This document shows positions 8,919-16,665 of a stretch of 64,000 nucleotides of DNA, one piece after another. The notes below the pieces were generated by a model. That model was given only the letters and a program-made list of their open reading frames with translations. It was not told the DNA's origin and made no database searches. Numbering within the stretch: the first letter of the stretch is position 1; each line of letters begins with the position of its first letter. The position numbers were made by a program, and so were the translations under genes. Origin of the DNA: Streptomyces shenzhenensis. Its GTDB lineage: Bacteria > Actinomycetota > Actinomycetes > Streptomycetales > Streptomycetaceae. The DNA lies in assembly GCF_021462265.1 (NCBI RefSeq), contig NZ_JAJONF010000001.1:186001-250000 (forward strand), written 5' to 3'.

Positions 8919-9519
8919 CACGATTCCCGGCCCCCGCAGCGAGGACCACCTGCCGCACACCGCCCAGGCCGCGGTGAAGATCGTGATCGTGGGCGGCTTC
9001 GGGGTCGGCAAGACCACCATGGTCGGTTCCGTCAGCGAGATCAGACCGCTGACCACCGAGGAGACCATGACCCAGGCGGGCATCGGCGTCGACGACAACT
9101 ACGGTTCCGACTCCAAGACCGCCACCACCGTGGCCATGGACTTCGGCCGCATCAGCATCACCGACGAACTGGTCCTCTACCTCTTCGGCACCCCCGGCCA
9201 GGAACGCTTCTGGTTCCTGTGGAACGGGCTGTTCGAGGGCGCCCTCGGCGCGGTCGTCCTCATCGACACCCGGCGCCTGGAGGTCAGCTTCGACGTCATG
9301 GGACGCCTGGAGGAACGCGGCGTGCCGTTCGTTGTCGCCGTCAACTCCTTCCCTGACGCGCCCAGTTACCCCATCGAGGAACTGCGCACCGCGCTGGACC
9401 TGCCCCCCGACGTCCCCATCGTGGAGTGTGACGCCCGCCGCCGGGCCTCCAGCCGGGACGTCCTGATGACCCTGATGCGCTTCCTGCACTCGCTCGCCAT
9501 GTCCGGCGCGCTCACCTGA
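8899..9519 (+). CDS. cvnD9: Conservon small GTPase CvnD9
   Basis: A 206-residue Ras-like GTPase with P-loop GGFGVGKTT near residue 32, switch-II/G3 region FGTPGQERFWFLW near 95 and a G4-like VNSFPDA near 150. The classical NKxD is degraded to NSFPD, as is usual in CvnD proteins. It is predicted to cycle between GTP and GDP under control of CvnA, B and C. The ATG at 8899 lies inside the end of cvnC9. The gene is followed by a short repeat tract and then the P450, which is normally part of the same transcript in this conservon type. Confidence 0.9.
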   Translation: MDFKGSDTIPGPRSEDHLPHTAQAAVKIVIVGGFGVGKTTMVGSVSEIRPLTTEETMTQAGIGVDDNYGSDSKTATTVAMDFGRISITDELVLYLFGTPGQERFWFLWNGLFEGALGAVVLIDTRRLEVSFDVMGRLEERGVPFVVAVNSFPDAPSYPIEELRTALDLPPDVPIVECDARRRASSRDVLMTLMRFLHSLAMSGALT

Positions 9520-9520
9520 C

Positions 9521-9580
9521 ATTCCTTCCGGATTCTCCCGGATTCTCTTGGATTCTCTGGAATTCTTTCGGATCTCTTCG
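9521..9580. repeat. Six degenerate 10-bp tandem repeats
   Basis: The gap between cvnD9 and the P450 is built of exact 10-base steps: ATTCCTTCCG, GATTCTCCCG, GATTCTCTTG, GATTCTCTGG, AATTCTTTCG, GATCTCTTCG. It is AT- and pyrimidine-rich on this strand and very unlike the neighbouring coding DNA. The period is close to one helical turn. It sits immediately before the P450 translation start and could influence transcription, RNA structure or strand slippage; function is unknown. Confidence 0.7.
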
Positions 9581-9591
9581 GAGCGATCACT

Positions 9592-11082
9592 GTGACGCCT
9601 GAATCCCCCTTCCCGGCCGGTACCAGCACCGACCCGGTCCCGGATCCGGCCCCGGTCCCGCCGCCCGGCTGTCCGGCGCACGACCGCGGCCCCGGCGGAC
9701 TCCAGCGGCTCTACGGCGCCGACGCGGACCACCTGGGCGAGCTGTACGAGAAGCTGCGCGAGGAACACGGCCCCGTGGCACCCGTCCTGCTCCACGACGA
9801 CGTACCGGTCTGGGTGGTCCTCGGGCTCACCGAGAACCTCCAGATGGTCCGCACCCCCGCCGTCTTCACCCGGGACAGCCGGATCTGGACCCCGCTGCGC
9901 GAGGGCATGGTCAAGCCGGACCACCCCCTCATGCCGCACATCGCCTGGCAGCCCATCTGCTCGCACGCCGAGGGCGAGGAACACATGCGGCTGCGCGCGG
10001 CCGTCACGGGCGCCATGACCACCATCGACCACCGCAGCATCCGCCGCCTCATCGGCCGCTACACCCAGCTGCTGGTCAACGAGTTCTGCGAGAAGGGCCG
10101 CGCCGAGCTGGTGTCCCAGTACTCCGAGCACCTGCCCATGGCGGTCATGTGCGAACTGATCGGCATGCCCGAGGAGTACAACGACCGGATCGTGGAGGCC
10201 GCCCGGGACATGCTGAAGGGCACCGAGACCGCGATCGCCAGCAACCAGTACGTCATGGGCTGTCTGACGCGGCTCACCGCCCGGCGCCGGGCCCGCTCCG
10301 AGGACGACTTCGCCAGCCACCTCATCAACCACCCGGCCCGGCTCAACGACGACGAGGTCGCCCAGCACCTGCGGGTCGTCCTCATCGCCGCCTACGAGAC
10401 CACCGCCAACCTCCTCGCCAACGCACTGCGCATGGTCCTCACCGAACCCGGCTTCCGCGCCCAGCTCAACGGCGGCCAGATGACCGTGCCCGAGGCGATC
10501 GAGCAGTCGCTGTGGGACGAGCCGCCGTTCAGCACCGTCTTCGCCTACTTCGCCAAGCAGGACACGGAACTCGGCGGCCAGCGCATCCGCAAGGGCGACG
10601 GACTGCTCTACGCGCCCGCGCCGGGCAACGTCGACCCGCGCGTCCGCCCCGACCTGAGCGCCAACATGCAGGGCAACCGCTCCCACCTCGCCTTCGGCGG
10701 CGGCCCGCACGAATGCCCCGGCCAGGACATCGGCCGTGCCATCGCCGACGTCGGGGTCGACCAGCTGCTGACCCGGCTCTCCGACATCCAGCTCGACTGC
10801 GACGAGGAGGAGCTGCGCTGGCGCGCCTCGATCGCCTCCCGGCACCTGGTGGACCTGCCGGTGCGCTTCGACCCCAAGCCGAAGCAGGACGTCACCCTCA
10901 TGCCGAGCCCGGCCCTCGTCCCCCCGCAGCGCACCGACTGGCAGGCCGGCACGACCCGCCCGGCAGCACCGGAGCCGGCCCCCGCGCCCCGGCCGGCGGT
11001 GCCCGTGACCATGACCGTCCCCGAACCGGCCCCGCCACGCGGCATCTGGCCCAGGCTGCGCCGCTGGTGGCTGGGCAGCTGA
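9592..11082 (+). CDS. Cytochrome P450, CYP157 type, of the conservon
   Basis: A 496-residue P450, GTG start at 9592. The haem-binding motif is intact (FGGGPHECPGQDIG near residue 375, Cys ligand in HECPG). The I-helix has AAYETTANLL. The K-helix, where nearly all P450s have ExxR, reads EQSLW, the substitution reported for the CYP157 family, so the protein is best placed there. An N-terminal proline-rich lead of about 25 residues and a 60-residue proline/alanine-rich tail ending in tryptophans flank the core. CYP157 proteins accompany several conservons and may be signalling or metabolic partners; the substrate is unknown. Confidence 0.9.
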   Translation: MTPESPFPAGTSTDPVPDPAPVPPPGCPAHDRGPGGLQRLYGADADHLGELYEKLREEHGPVAPVLLHDDVPVWVVLGLTENLQMVRTPAVFTRDSRIWTPLREGMVKPDHPLMPHIAWQPICSHAEGEEHMRLRAAVTGAMTTIDHRSIRRLIGRYTQLLVNEFCEKGRAELVSQYSEHLPMAVMCELIGMPEEYNDRIVEAARDMLKGTETAIASNQYVMGCLTRLTARRRARSEDDFASHLINHPARLNDDEVAQHLRVVLIAAYETTANLLANALRMVLTEPGFRAQLNGGQMTVPEAIEQSLWDEPPFSTVFAYFAKQDTELGGQRIRKGDGLLYAPAPGNVDPRVRPDLSANMQGNRSHLAFGGGPHECPGQDIGRAIADVGVDQLLTRLSDIQLDCDEEELRWRASIASRHLVDLPVRFDPKPKQDVTLMPSPALVPPQRTDWQAGTTRPAAPEPAPAPRPAVPVTMTVPEPAPPRGIWPRLRRWWLGS

Positions 11083-11191
11083 GTGCCCCGCGGGAAGCGC
11101 CGCGACGGGCCGGCGGCCGGGTGCGGCACCGTCGTGGCCGGTCGCGCCCACGCGGCGGCGGCCGCACCATCGCCTACAGCCCCGCGCACCT
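11083..11191. repeat. Genus-type intergenic repeat between convergent genes
   Basis: About 110 GC-rich bases separating the P450 and the pseudouridine synthase, which converge. It contains the string GGTCGCGCCCACGCGGC and then CAGCCCCGCGC, a pattern that recurs near 38960-39020 in this window and, from memory, between genes throughout Streptomyces. Folding is likely and it may serve as a bidirectional terminator. I see no coding sequence in it. Confidence 0.5.
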
Positions 11192-12139
11192 TCAGGGCGC
11201 TGCCCAGTCCTCGTACGACTCCCAGGCCCGCAGCGCCCGCCGGCTGCGCAGCCGGCGCTCCACCCCCGTGACCGGATCGGTGAACTCCAGGCTCCGTGCC
11301 AGCAGTTGCAGCGGACGCCGGAAGTCACCGTCCGGCACGGGGCCGGTCACGACCGGATACAGCGGATCGCCGAGAATCGGCACCCCCAAGGCGCTCATGT
11401 GGACGCGCAGTTGATGGGTCTGCCCGGTGTGCGGGGTGAGCCGGTAGCGGCCCAGGCCTTCCCGGTGTCCGGCCAGTTCGACAAGGGTCTCCGCGTTGGG
11501 TTCCCCGTCGATCTCCCGGGCCGCGGGCACCCCGCGTTCCTTCAGGATGCGACTGCGCACGGTGCGGGGAACCGCGAGCGAAGGATCGTACGGCGCGATC
11601 GCCTCGTACTCCTTGCGCACCCGCCGCTGGCTGAACAGCGTCTGGTAGGTCCCGCGCTCCTCGGGGCGCACGACCAGCAGCACGAGCCCGGCCGTGAGCC
11701 GGTCCAGCCGGTGCGCGGCCCCGAGCCCGGGAATCCCGAGCTCCCGCCGCAGCCGGGCGAGGACGGTCTCGGTGACATGACTGCCGCGCGGGGTGGTGGC
11801 GAGGAAGTGCGGTTTGTCGACGACGACGAGGTGGTCGTCGCGGTGGACGACTTCGAGGGGGAAGGGGACGGGGACCTCGGGGGGCAGGTCGCGGTGGAAC
11901 CAGAGGTAGCGGCCGGGGGAGTAGGGCGTGCGGGCGGCGACGGGGTTTCCGTCCGCGCCCACGACCAGCCCCGAGTCCAGCATCTCGGCGACCGCGCCGG
12001 GAGCGGCCCCGGAGAGCCGTTCGATCAGGTAGTCGCCGACCGTGGCCCAGCCGTCGGCGAAGGGCAGCCGCACCCGCACGGGGTCCACCCCCTGGCGCTG
12101 GGGCAGGGGGGAGGGCGGGGCCGCAGTCTTACGTCTCAT
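11192..12139 (-). CDS. RluA-family pseudouridine synthase
   Basis: A 315-residue RNA pseudouridine synthase. The catalytic motif HRLDRLTAGLVLL near residue 160 contains the aspartate that attacks the base. The family landmarks VVHRDDHLVVVDKPHFLATTP and the C-terminal HTGQTHQLRVHMSALG-PILGDPLYP are present. The first 85 residues form an S4-like or variable lead. It modifies uridines in rRNA or tRNA; the exact target cannot be read from sequence. The ATG at 12139 is the only reasonable start. Confidence 0.9.
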   Translation of the reverse strand: MRRKTAAPPSPLPQRQGVDPVRVRLPFADGWATVGDYLIERLSGAAPGAVAEMLDSGLVVGADGNPVAARTPYSPGRYLWFHRDLPPEVPVPFPLEVVHRDDHLVVVDKPHFLATTPRGSHVTETVLARLRRELGIPGLGAAHRLDRLTAGLVLLVVRPEERGTYQTLFSQRRVRKEYEAIAPYDPSLAVPRTVRSRILKERGVPAAREIDGEPNAETLVELAGHREGLGRYRLTPHTGQTHQLRVHMSALGVPILGDPLYPVVTGPVPDGDFRRPLQLLARSLEFTDPVTGVERRLRSRRALRAWESYEDWAAP

Positions 12140-12150
12140 GTGCGGCCAAG

Positions 12151-12190
12151 GCTACGGCCCCGCGCCCCCTCGGGGGTGCGGGGCCGTAGC
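12151..12190 (-). terminator. Long GC hairpin after the APC permease gene
   Basis: GCTACGGCCCCGC at 12151-12163 pairs with GCGGGGCCGTAGC at 12178-12190, extended inward by five G-C pairs after one G-T step, closing on a two-base loop. No T-run follows, as is common in Streptomyces. It lies just downstream of the permease stop and upstream of the pseudouridine synthase on the same strand. Confidence 0.75.
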
Positions 12191-12246
12191 GACATGCGTT
12201 CCGCCGCGGGTGCGCGGCCCGTCCCCGCGCACCCGCGTCCGGCCGG

Positions 12247-13752
12247 CTACGCCACGGCCTCCGGCACCGCGACCGCACTCGGAGACTCCGCGCGGGTGAG
12301 CCGCCAGGCGCCGCCCGCCACCACGGTCCCGGCCAGGAACAGCACGGTGAACCACCGGAAGTACCAGTGACCCCCCGCGGGGTCGTACACCGCTCCCCGA
12401 GGCCACGCCAGGTTCACGGTCATCACCAGCCCGTACAGCAGCGCGACCGCGTTCACCGGCACTCCCCACCGCCCCAGCGAGAACAGCGCGGCCCCGGTCT
12501 CGTCCGTCCCCTCGACCCGGAACTCACCCCGCAGCCGCCGCACCAGCAACGGTCCGGTCACCATCGCGTAGGCGAGATACAGCATCACGATGCAGGTGGT
12601 CCCGATCGCCAGGAACGCGTCCGGTGACCCGAAGTCGAGCAGCAGCAGCGCACCTGCCAGCACCCCCACCACCACGGCCGGCGCCGCCGGCATCCCGGTC
12701 CGCGGGTTCACCCGCGCCAGCCGGCCGGCGAACGGCAGCTGCCCGTCCCGGGCCATGGAGAACAGCATCCGGGACGCCGCCGTCTGGATCGCCAGCGTCG
12801 CCACCGCGATCGCCACCACCACGTCGGCCAGCAACACCCGCCCCACCCCGTCCCCGAGGCTGCTGGTCAGCACGTAGCTGAGCCCGTCGACCCCCAGGTG
12901 CCCGTCGGTCAGACTGGGCGCGGCCAGCAGGCCGCCCAGGACGACCAGGCCGCCGAGCAGGCCCGCGGCGGTCAGCGCCGTGAGGATCGTGCGCGGCGCC
13001 GTACGCCGCGGGTGGTGCGTCTCCTCGCTCATCTCCCCCGCGCTGTCGAAGCCGATCATCACGTACGCGGCCGTGAACGAGCCGACCAGCAGCGCGCCCA
13101 GCAGGCCGCCCTCGGCGGCCGTACCGGTGTGGAAGGTGATGCCGGGGGAGCGCTTGGAGTGGGTGAGCAGGAGCACGATGATCAGGACCGCGCCGATGAT
13201 CTCGGCGGTCACCCCGACCCGGTTGATCACGGACATCACGCGGTTGTCCACGATGTTGACGAGGGTGGTCAGCACCAGCAGTACGACGCCCAGCACAGCG
13301 GCGTTGGCAGCCCCGTCGGCCGAGGCCGGCGAGGGATCCGTGCCGATCAGCTGGAAGCCGGACCAGAGGGCGGGCAGCACCATCTGCAGCGCGAGCGCGG
13401 CCGCCGCGACCACCACGATCTGCCCGATCACCATGATCCAGCCGGCGAACCAGCCGAAGGACGGGTTGGACAGGCGGGAGGACCACTGGTAGATGGCGCC
13501 GGAGATCGGATAGCGCCCGGCCAGTTCGGCGAAGCACGCGGCCACCAGCAACTGGCCGGTCAGCACGGCCGGCCAGGCCCAGAAGAAGACCGGGCCGCCG
13601 AAGGCGTACCCGAAGGCGAAGAACTGGAAGACGGTCGTCAGTACGGAGATGAAGGAGAACCCGGCGGCGAACGAGGCGTACCGGCCGAGGCTGCGGTGCA
13701 GCTCCTGGCGGTAGCCGAACTCCTCCAGGGAGCGGTCGTCGAGTGTCGTCAC
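12247..13752 (-). CDS. APC-superfamily permease, candidate guanidine/amine importer
   Basis: A 501-residue amino-acid/polyamine/organocation permease with about 12 membrane helices. The N-terminus LEEFGYRQELHRSLGRYASF and the following helix SFISVLTTVFQFFAFGYAF fit the amino-acid/GABA permease branch, and FDSAGEMSEETHHPRRTAP is the typical conserved loop. GTG start at 13752. Its promoter region carries a second copy of the operator found before the nitrogen operon (13803-13825), so it is probably under the same TetR regulator and may import the substrate of that pathway. The substrate is inferred only from this shared site; a plain amino-acid or amine permease remains possible. Confidence 0.85.
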   Translation of the reverse strand: MTTLDDRSLEEFGYRQELHRSLGRYASFAAGFSFISVLTTVFQFFAFGYAFGGPVFFWAWPAVLTGQLLVAACFAELAGRYPISGAIYQWSSRLSNPSFGWFAGWIMVIGQIVVVAAAALALQMVLPALWSGFQLIGTDPSPASADGAANAAVLGVVLLVLTTLVNIVDNRVMSVINRVGVTAEIIGAVLIIVLLLTHSKRSPGITFHTGTAAEGGLLGALLVGSFTAAYVMIGFDSAGEMSEETHHPRRTAPRTILTALTAAGLLGGLVVLGGLLAAPSLTDGHLGVDGLSYVLTSSLGDGVGRVLLADVVVAIAVATLAIQTAASRMLFSMARDGQLPFAGRLARVNPRTGMPAAPAVVVGVLAGALLLLDFGSPDAFLAIGTTCIVMLYLAYAMVTGPLLVRRLRGEFRVEGTDETGAALFSLGRWGVPVNAVALLYGLVMTVNLAWPRGAVYDPAGGHWYFRWFTVLFLAGTVVAGGAWRLTRAESPSAVAVPEAVA

Positions 13753-13802
13753 GGCGGCACCTGCCTGTCAGGCGGACTTCCTGTCTGGGACGGGAATCGC
13801 AG

Positions 13803-13825
13803 ATTTCCTGTCGGGCGACAGAAAT
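13803..13825. promoter_or_regulatory. Second copy of the TetR-type operator, before the permease
   Basis: ATTTCCTGTCG, two bases, CGACAGAAAT: the same inverted repeat as at 5350-5371 with one extra C in the left arm. The right arm and following TTAGG are identical to the first site over 14 bases. It lies about 50 bases upstream of the permease GTG. A weaker look-alike (TTCCTGTCTGGGACGGGAA) lies at about 13780-13798. Confidence 0.72.
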
Positions 13826-13912
13826 TAGGGACGCGCTGTTTCGGACGCGTCACGCCGGCGTGTCCGGGGCGGGCCCAAGTCCTCACTCTCTTGCGGATCT
13901 GCCTCAGACGCG

Positions 13913-13956
13913 ATACATCGTGTGTATTGACGTCTCTGGCCGACTCGCGATATGTT
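13913..13956 (+). promoter_or_regulatory. padR promoter with overlapping inverted repeat
   Basis: TTGACG (13927-13932), an 18-base spacer and TATGTT (13951-13956) form a good sigma-70-type promoter 34 bases before the padR start. ATACA-5 bases-TGTAT (13913-13927) overlaps the -35 box. PadR proteins usually bind ATAC/GTAT-like palindromes, so this is probably an autorepression site. Confidence 0.6.
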
Positions 13957-13989
13957 CGGCCACGGATATTCGGAGGCGAGGAGGTCGGT

Positions 13990-14625
13990 ATGGCAGCGAA
14001 GCGCCGCAAGCTCAGCAATCCCCTGGCGCTCGTCGTGCTGACGACCCTCTGGCAGAAGCCGATGCATCCGTACGAGATCGCCCAGACCATGCGCCGGCAG
14101 GGCAAGGACACCAGCACCCGGATCAACTACGGCTCGCTCTACACGGTCATGCAGAACCTGGAGAAGCACGGCTTCGTCGAGGTGGCCGACGTGGAGCGGC
14201 GGGGCAACCGCCCGGAGCGCACGGTCTACGGCATCACCGACGCCGGGCGCGAGGAGATGATCCACTGGCTGTCCGACCTCATGGCCGTCCCGGCGAAGGA
14301 GTACCCGATCTTCGAGACGGCGCTCTCGCTGATGGGCGCTCTGCCGCCGGACGAGGTCGAGCGCCTGCTGGAGCAGCGGCTGAGCTCCCTGGAGGTGGAG
14401 GTCGCCGGCGGCAGGGCCGTGCTGGAGAAGCTGCACGAGACGCTGCCCCGGCTGTTCGTCGTCGAGGTCGAGTACCACCTGCACATGCTGGAGGCGCAGG
14501 CCGCATGGGTCCGCGGCTTCGTGCGGGAGATACAGGACGGTTCGCTGCCGGGCGTCGAGGGCTGGCGCCGGTTCCACGAAACCGGCGAACTGCCCCCGGA
14601 GTTCACGGAGGTGGACCAGCAGTAG
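13990..14625 (+). CDS. PadR-family transcriptional regulator
   Basis: A 211-residue PadR protein. A winged helix spans about residues 10-95 (LALVVLTTLWQKPMHPYEIA, then INYGSLYTVMQNLEKHGFVE and VYGITDAGREEM). A C-terminal dimerisation region of the PadR_C (Vir_act_alpha) type ends with GELPPEFTEVDQQ. The ATG at 13990 has GAGGAGG about 7 bases upstream. An ABC exporter pair follows 197 bases downstream, the classic partner of PadR sensors that detect drugs or other hydrophobic ligands. It is likely autoregulated through the repeat overlapping its promoter. Confidence 0.9.
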   Translation: MAAKRRKLSNPLALVVLTTLWQKPMHPYEIAQTMRRQGKDTSTRINYGSLYTVMQNLEKHGFVEVADVERRGNRPERTVYGITDAGREEMIHWLSDLMAVPAKEYPIFETALSLMGALPPDEVERLLEQRLSSLEVEVAGGRAVLEKLHETLPRLFVVEVEYHLHMLEAQAAWVRGFVREIQDGSLPGVEGWRRFHETGELPPEFTEVDQQ

Positions 14626-14651
14626 AGGAAGCCGAGCGGGAAACAGACCCC

Positions 14652-14677
14652 GGCAGAGCTGTTGCAGCAGCTCCGCC
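14652..14677 (+). terminator. Hairpin after padR
   Basis: GAGCTG-6 bases-CAGCTC with three further pairs (GGC/GCC) outside one mismatch, 27 bases after the padR stop. A weak terminator, or a partial one if padR and the ABC genes are cotranscribed. Downstream, TGTCATC occurs three times between about 14777 and 14800, just before the ABC start. Confidence 0.4.
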
Positions 14678-14822
14678 AGGGTCTCGAACCCCGAGCTGAA
14701 CCCGCCGTGAGGCAGATCCGGGCGATCGAGGTGCGGCACACCCAGGATAGCCCGGTGCTCCTCAAGCGGATCAGCTGTCATCCCCTGTCATCTGTCATCC
14801 GCTCACTCAGGAGAGCCCTGTC

Positions 14823-15839
14823 ATGAACACCCGTGCGCCCGCAGTGCAGGCGCGCCAGCTGATCAAGACCTATCCCGGTGACGTCACCGCGCTCAACGGC
14901 ATGGACGTCACCGTCGAACCCGGCACCGTCTTCGGGCTCCTCGGACCCAACGGCGCCGGCAAGTCCACCACCGTCAAGATCCTCACCACGCTGGCCCGCC
15001 CCGACTCGGGCACCGCCACCGTGGCCGGCCACGACGTGCTGCGCCACCCCGACCGGGTGCGCCGCGCGATCGGCGTGGTCGCCCAGAACTCCGGCGCCGA
15101 CCCCGGCGCCACCGGCCGCGAGAACCTCCGGCTCCAGGGCAGGCTCTACGGCCTGCGGGGCGCCCCTCTCGACCGCCGCGTCGACGAACTGCTGGACCGC
15201 TTCACCCTCACCGAGGCCGCCGGCCGCCAGGTCAAGGGGTACTCCGGCGGGATGCGGCGCCGGCTCGACGTGGCCCTCGGGCTGGTCCACAACCCTGAGG
15301 TGCTCTTCCTGGACGAGCCCACCACCGGCCTGGATCCGGAGGCCCGCACCGCGATGTGGGAGGAGATCGGCCGGCTGGCCGGGGAGGAGGGCCTGACCAT
15401 CCTGCTCACCACGCACTACCTGGAAGAGGCCGACCGGCTCGCCGAGCGGATCGCGATCGTCGACCGCGGCCGGGTCGTGGTCGAGGGCACCCCCGACTCC
15501 CTCAAGGGCGAACTGCGTGGCGACGCCGTCCACGTGGAGCTCCGCGAGGCGCCCGGGGAAGCCGGCAGCACCCTGCTCACGGGCGCCCTGACCGGGCTGC
15601 CGGGCGTGCACGAGGTGCTGTTCGACGGGCGCCGGATCAGCGCCCGCGCCGACGACGGGGCCGCCGCGATGCCCGCGCTGCTCGCCGCCCTTGAGCGGGC
15701 CGGGGTGACCGTGGTGTCGGCGACCGTCGCCCGGCCCTCCCTCGACGACGTCTATCTGCGCTACGCCGGCCGCCGTTACGCCGAGGCCGACGCCGCCGAC
15801 GGCTCCGGCACCCTCGCCCTGGCCGGAGGTGCCCGATGA
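14823..15839 (+). CDS. ABC exporter ATP-binding protein, DrrA type
   Basis: A 338-residue ATPase of the daunorubicin-resistance DrrA family. It has Walker A GPNGAGKSTT near residue 42, Q-loop VVAQNSGAD, signature YSGGMRRRLD, Walker B VLFLDEPTTGLD and H-loop TTHYLEEADRL. The C-terminal 100 residues (DAVHVELREAPGE onward) are the extra domain typical of this group. It would power the ABC-2 permease encoded next, with which it overlaps by four bases. The substrate is probably a hydrophobic drug or lipid. ATG at 14823 is preceded by CAGGAGAG. Confidence 0.92.
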   Translation: MNTRAPAVQARQLIKTYPGDVTALNGMDVTVEPGTVFGLLGPNGAGKSTTVKILTTLARPDSGTATVAGHDVLRHPDRVRRAIGVVAQNSGADPGATGRENLRLQGRLYGLRGAPLDRRVDELLDRFTLTEAAGRQVKGYSGGMRRRLDVALGLVHNPEVLFLDEPTTGLDPEARTAMWEEIGRLAGEEGLTILLTTHYLEEADRLAERIAIVDRGRVVVEGTPDSLKGELRGDAVHVELREAPGEAGSTLLTGALTGLPGVHEVLFDGRRISARADDGAAAMPALLAALERAGVTVVSATVARPSLDDVYLRYAGRRYAEADAADGSGTLALAGGAR

Positions 15840-16612
15840 GCAACGCCGTATCCCAGACCTGGTACATGACCCAGCGCCAGCTGCTGGTGTTCGCCCGCCA
15901 GCCCGCCTACGCGATCATCACCCTGATCCAGCCGGTGTTCTGGCTGTTCCTGTTCGGCAACCTCTTCAAGAAGGTCGTCGAGCTGGGCGGCTTCGGGACC
16001 ACCTCCTACCTCGACTACCTGGTGCCCGGCGTGGTGGTGATGAGCGCCCTCAGTTCCAACATGTGGGCGGGCATGGGCACGTTGGAGGAGATCCAGCGCG
16101 GCACCCTCAACCGCTTCCTGACCACCCCGGTCAGCCGGGCCGCGCTGATGAACGGCAATGTGGTGAACAACGGCCTGGTCACCGCGGGCCAGTCACTGAT
16201 CATCGTGCTGCTCGGCCTGCTGGGCGGCGCCGAATACCCGGGCGGGATCGGCGGCACGGCCGTCCTGGTGGTGGCCGCCGTGCTGCTCGGCACGATCTTC
16301 GGCGCGCTGTCCAACGCGCTCGGCATGCTGGTCCGGGAGCGCGAGTCGATCATCGGGATCAACACCTTCCTGCTGCTCCCGCTGACCTTCCTGTCCAGCG
16401 CCTTCATGGCGCCGTCCCAGATGCCCGGCTGGATGCGGCACACAGCCGACTTCAACCCGCTCAACTGGGCGATGGTGGCGGGCCGTTCGGCGATGTCGGC
16501 GGACCCCGACTGGGGGGCGGTGCTCGGCCGCGGCGGAGCGCTGCTGGCGCTGGCGGTCGCGGCCGTGTGGCTGTCGATCAGGACCTTCAGGTCGTATCAG
16601 CGCTCTGTCTGA
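15836..16612 (+). CDS. ABC-2 type exporter permease, DrrB type
   Basis: A 258-residue membrane protein with six predicted helices (for example AIITLIQPVFWLFLFGNLF, SLIIVLLGLLGG and TAVLVVAAVLLGTIFGALS). The ABC-2 family loop FLSSAFMAPSQMPGWMR and the coupling segment ERESIIGINTF are present. It forms the channel of the exporter with the preceding ATPase. Translation is coupled through the ATGA overlap at 15836. A strong hairpin follows. Confidence 0.92.
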   Translation: MSNAVSQTWYMTQRQLLVFARQPAYAIITLIQPVFWLFLFGNLFKKVVELGGFGTTSYLDYLVPGVVVMSALSSNMWAGMGTLEEIQRGTLNRFLTTPVSRAALMNGNVVNNGLVTAGQSLIIVLLGLLGGAEYPGGIGGTAVLVVAAVLLGTIFGALSNALGMLVRERESIIGINTFLLLPLTFLSSAFMAPSQMPGWMRHTADFNPLNWAMVAGRSAMSADPDWGAVLGRGGALLALAVAAVWLSIRTFRSYQRSV

Positions 16613-16622
16613 AACGGCCGGC

Positions 16623-16660
16623 GCGGGCCCGGCCGCACCCTCGGGTGCGGCCGGGCCCGC
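16623..16660. terminator. Strong bidirectional terminator hairpin
   Basis: An almost perfect 17-18 bp hairpin: GCGGGCCCGGCCGCACCC pairs with its complement ending at 16660, with a CTCG-type loop. It sits between the convergent permease gene and siderophore-interacting protein gene and can serve both. Confidence 0.85.
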
Positions 16661-16665
16661 ACGTC

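Noticed and set aside
14673..14700. CTCGAACCCCGAG-like string resembling a tRNA T-arm
   Set aside because: No acceptor or anticodon stems can be formed around it. No tRNA, tmRNA or rRNA gene was found anywhere in the window.
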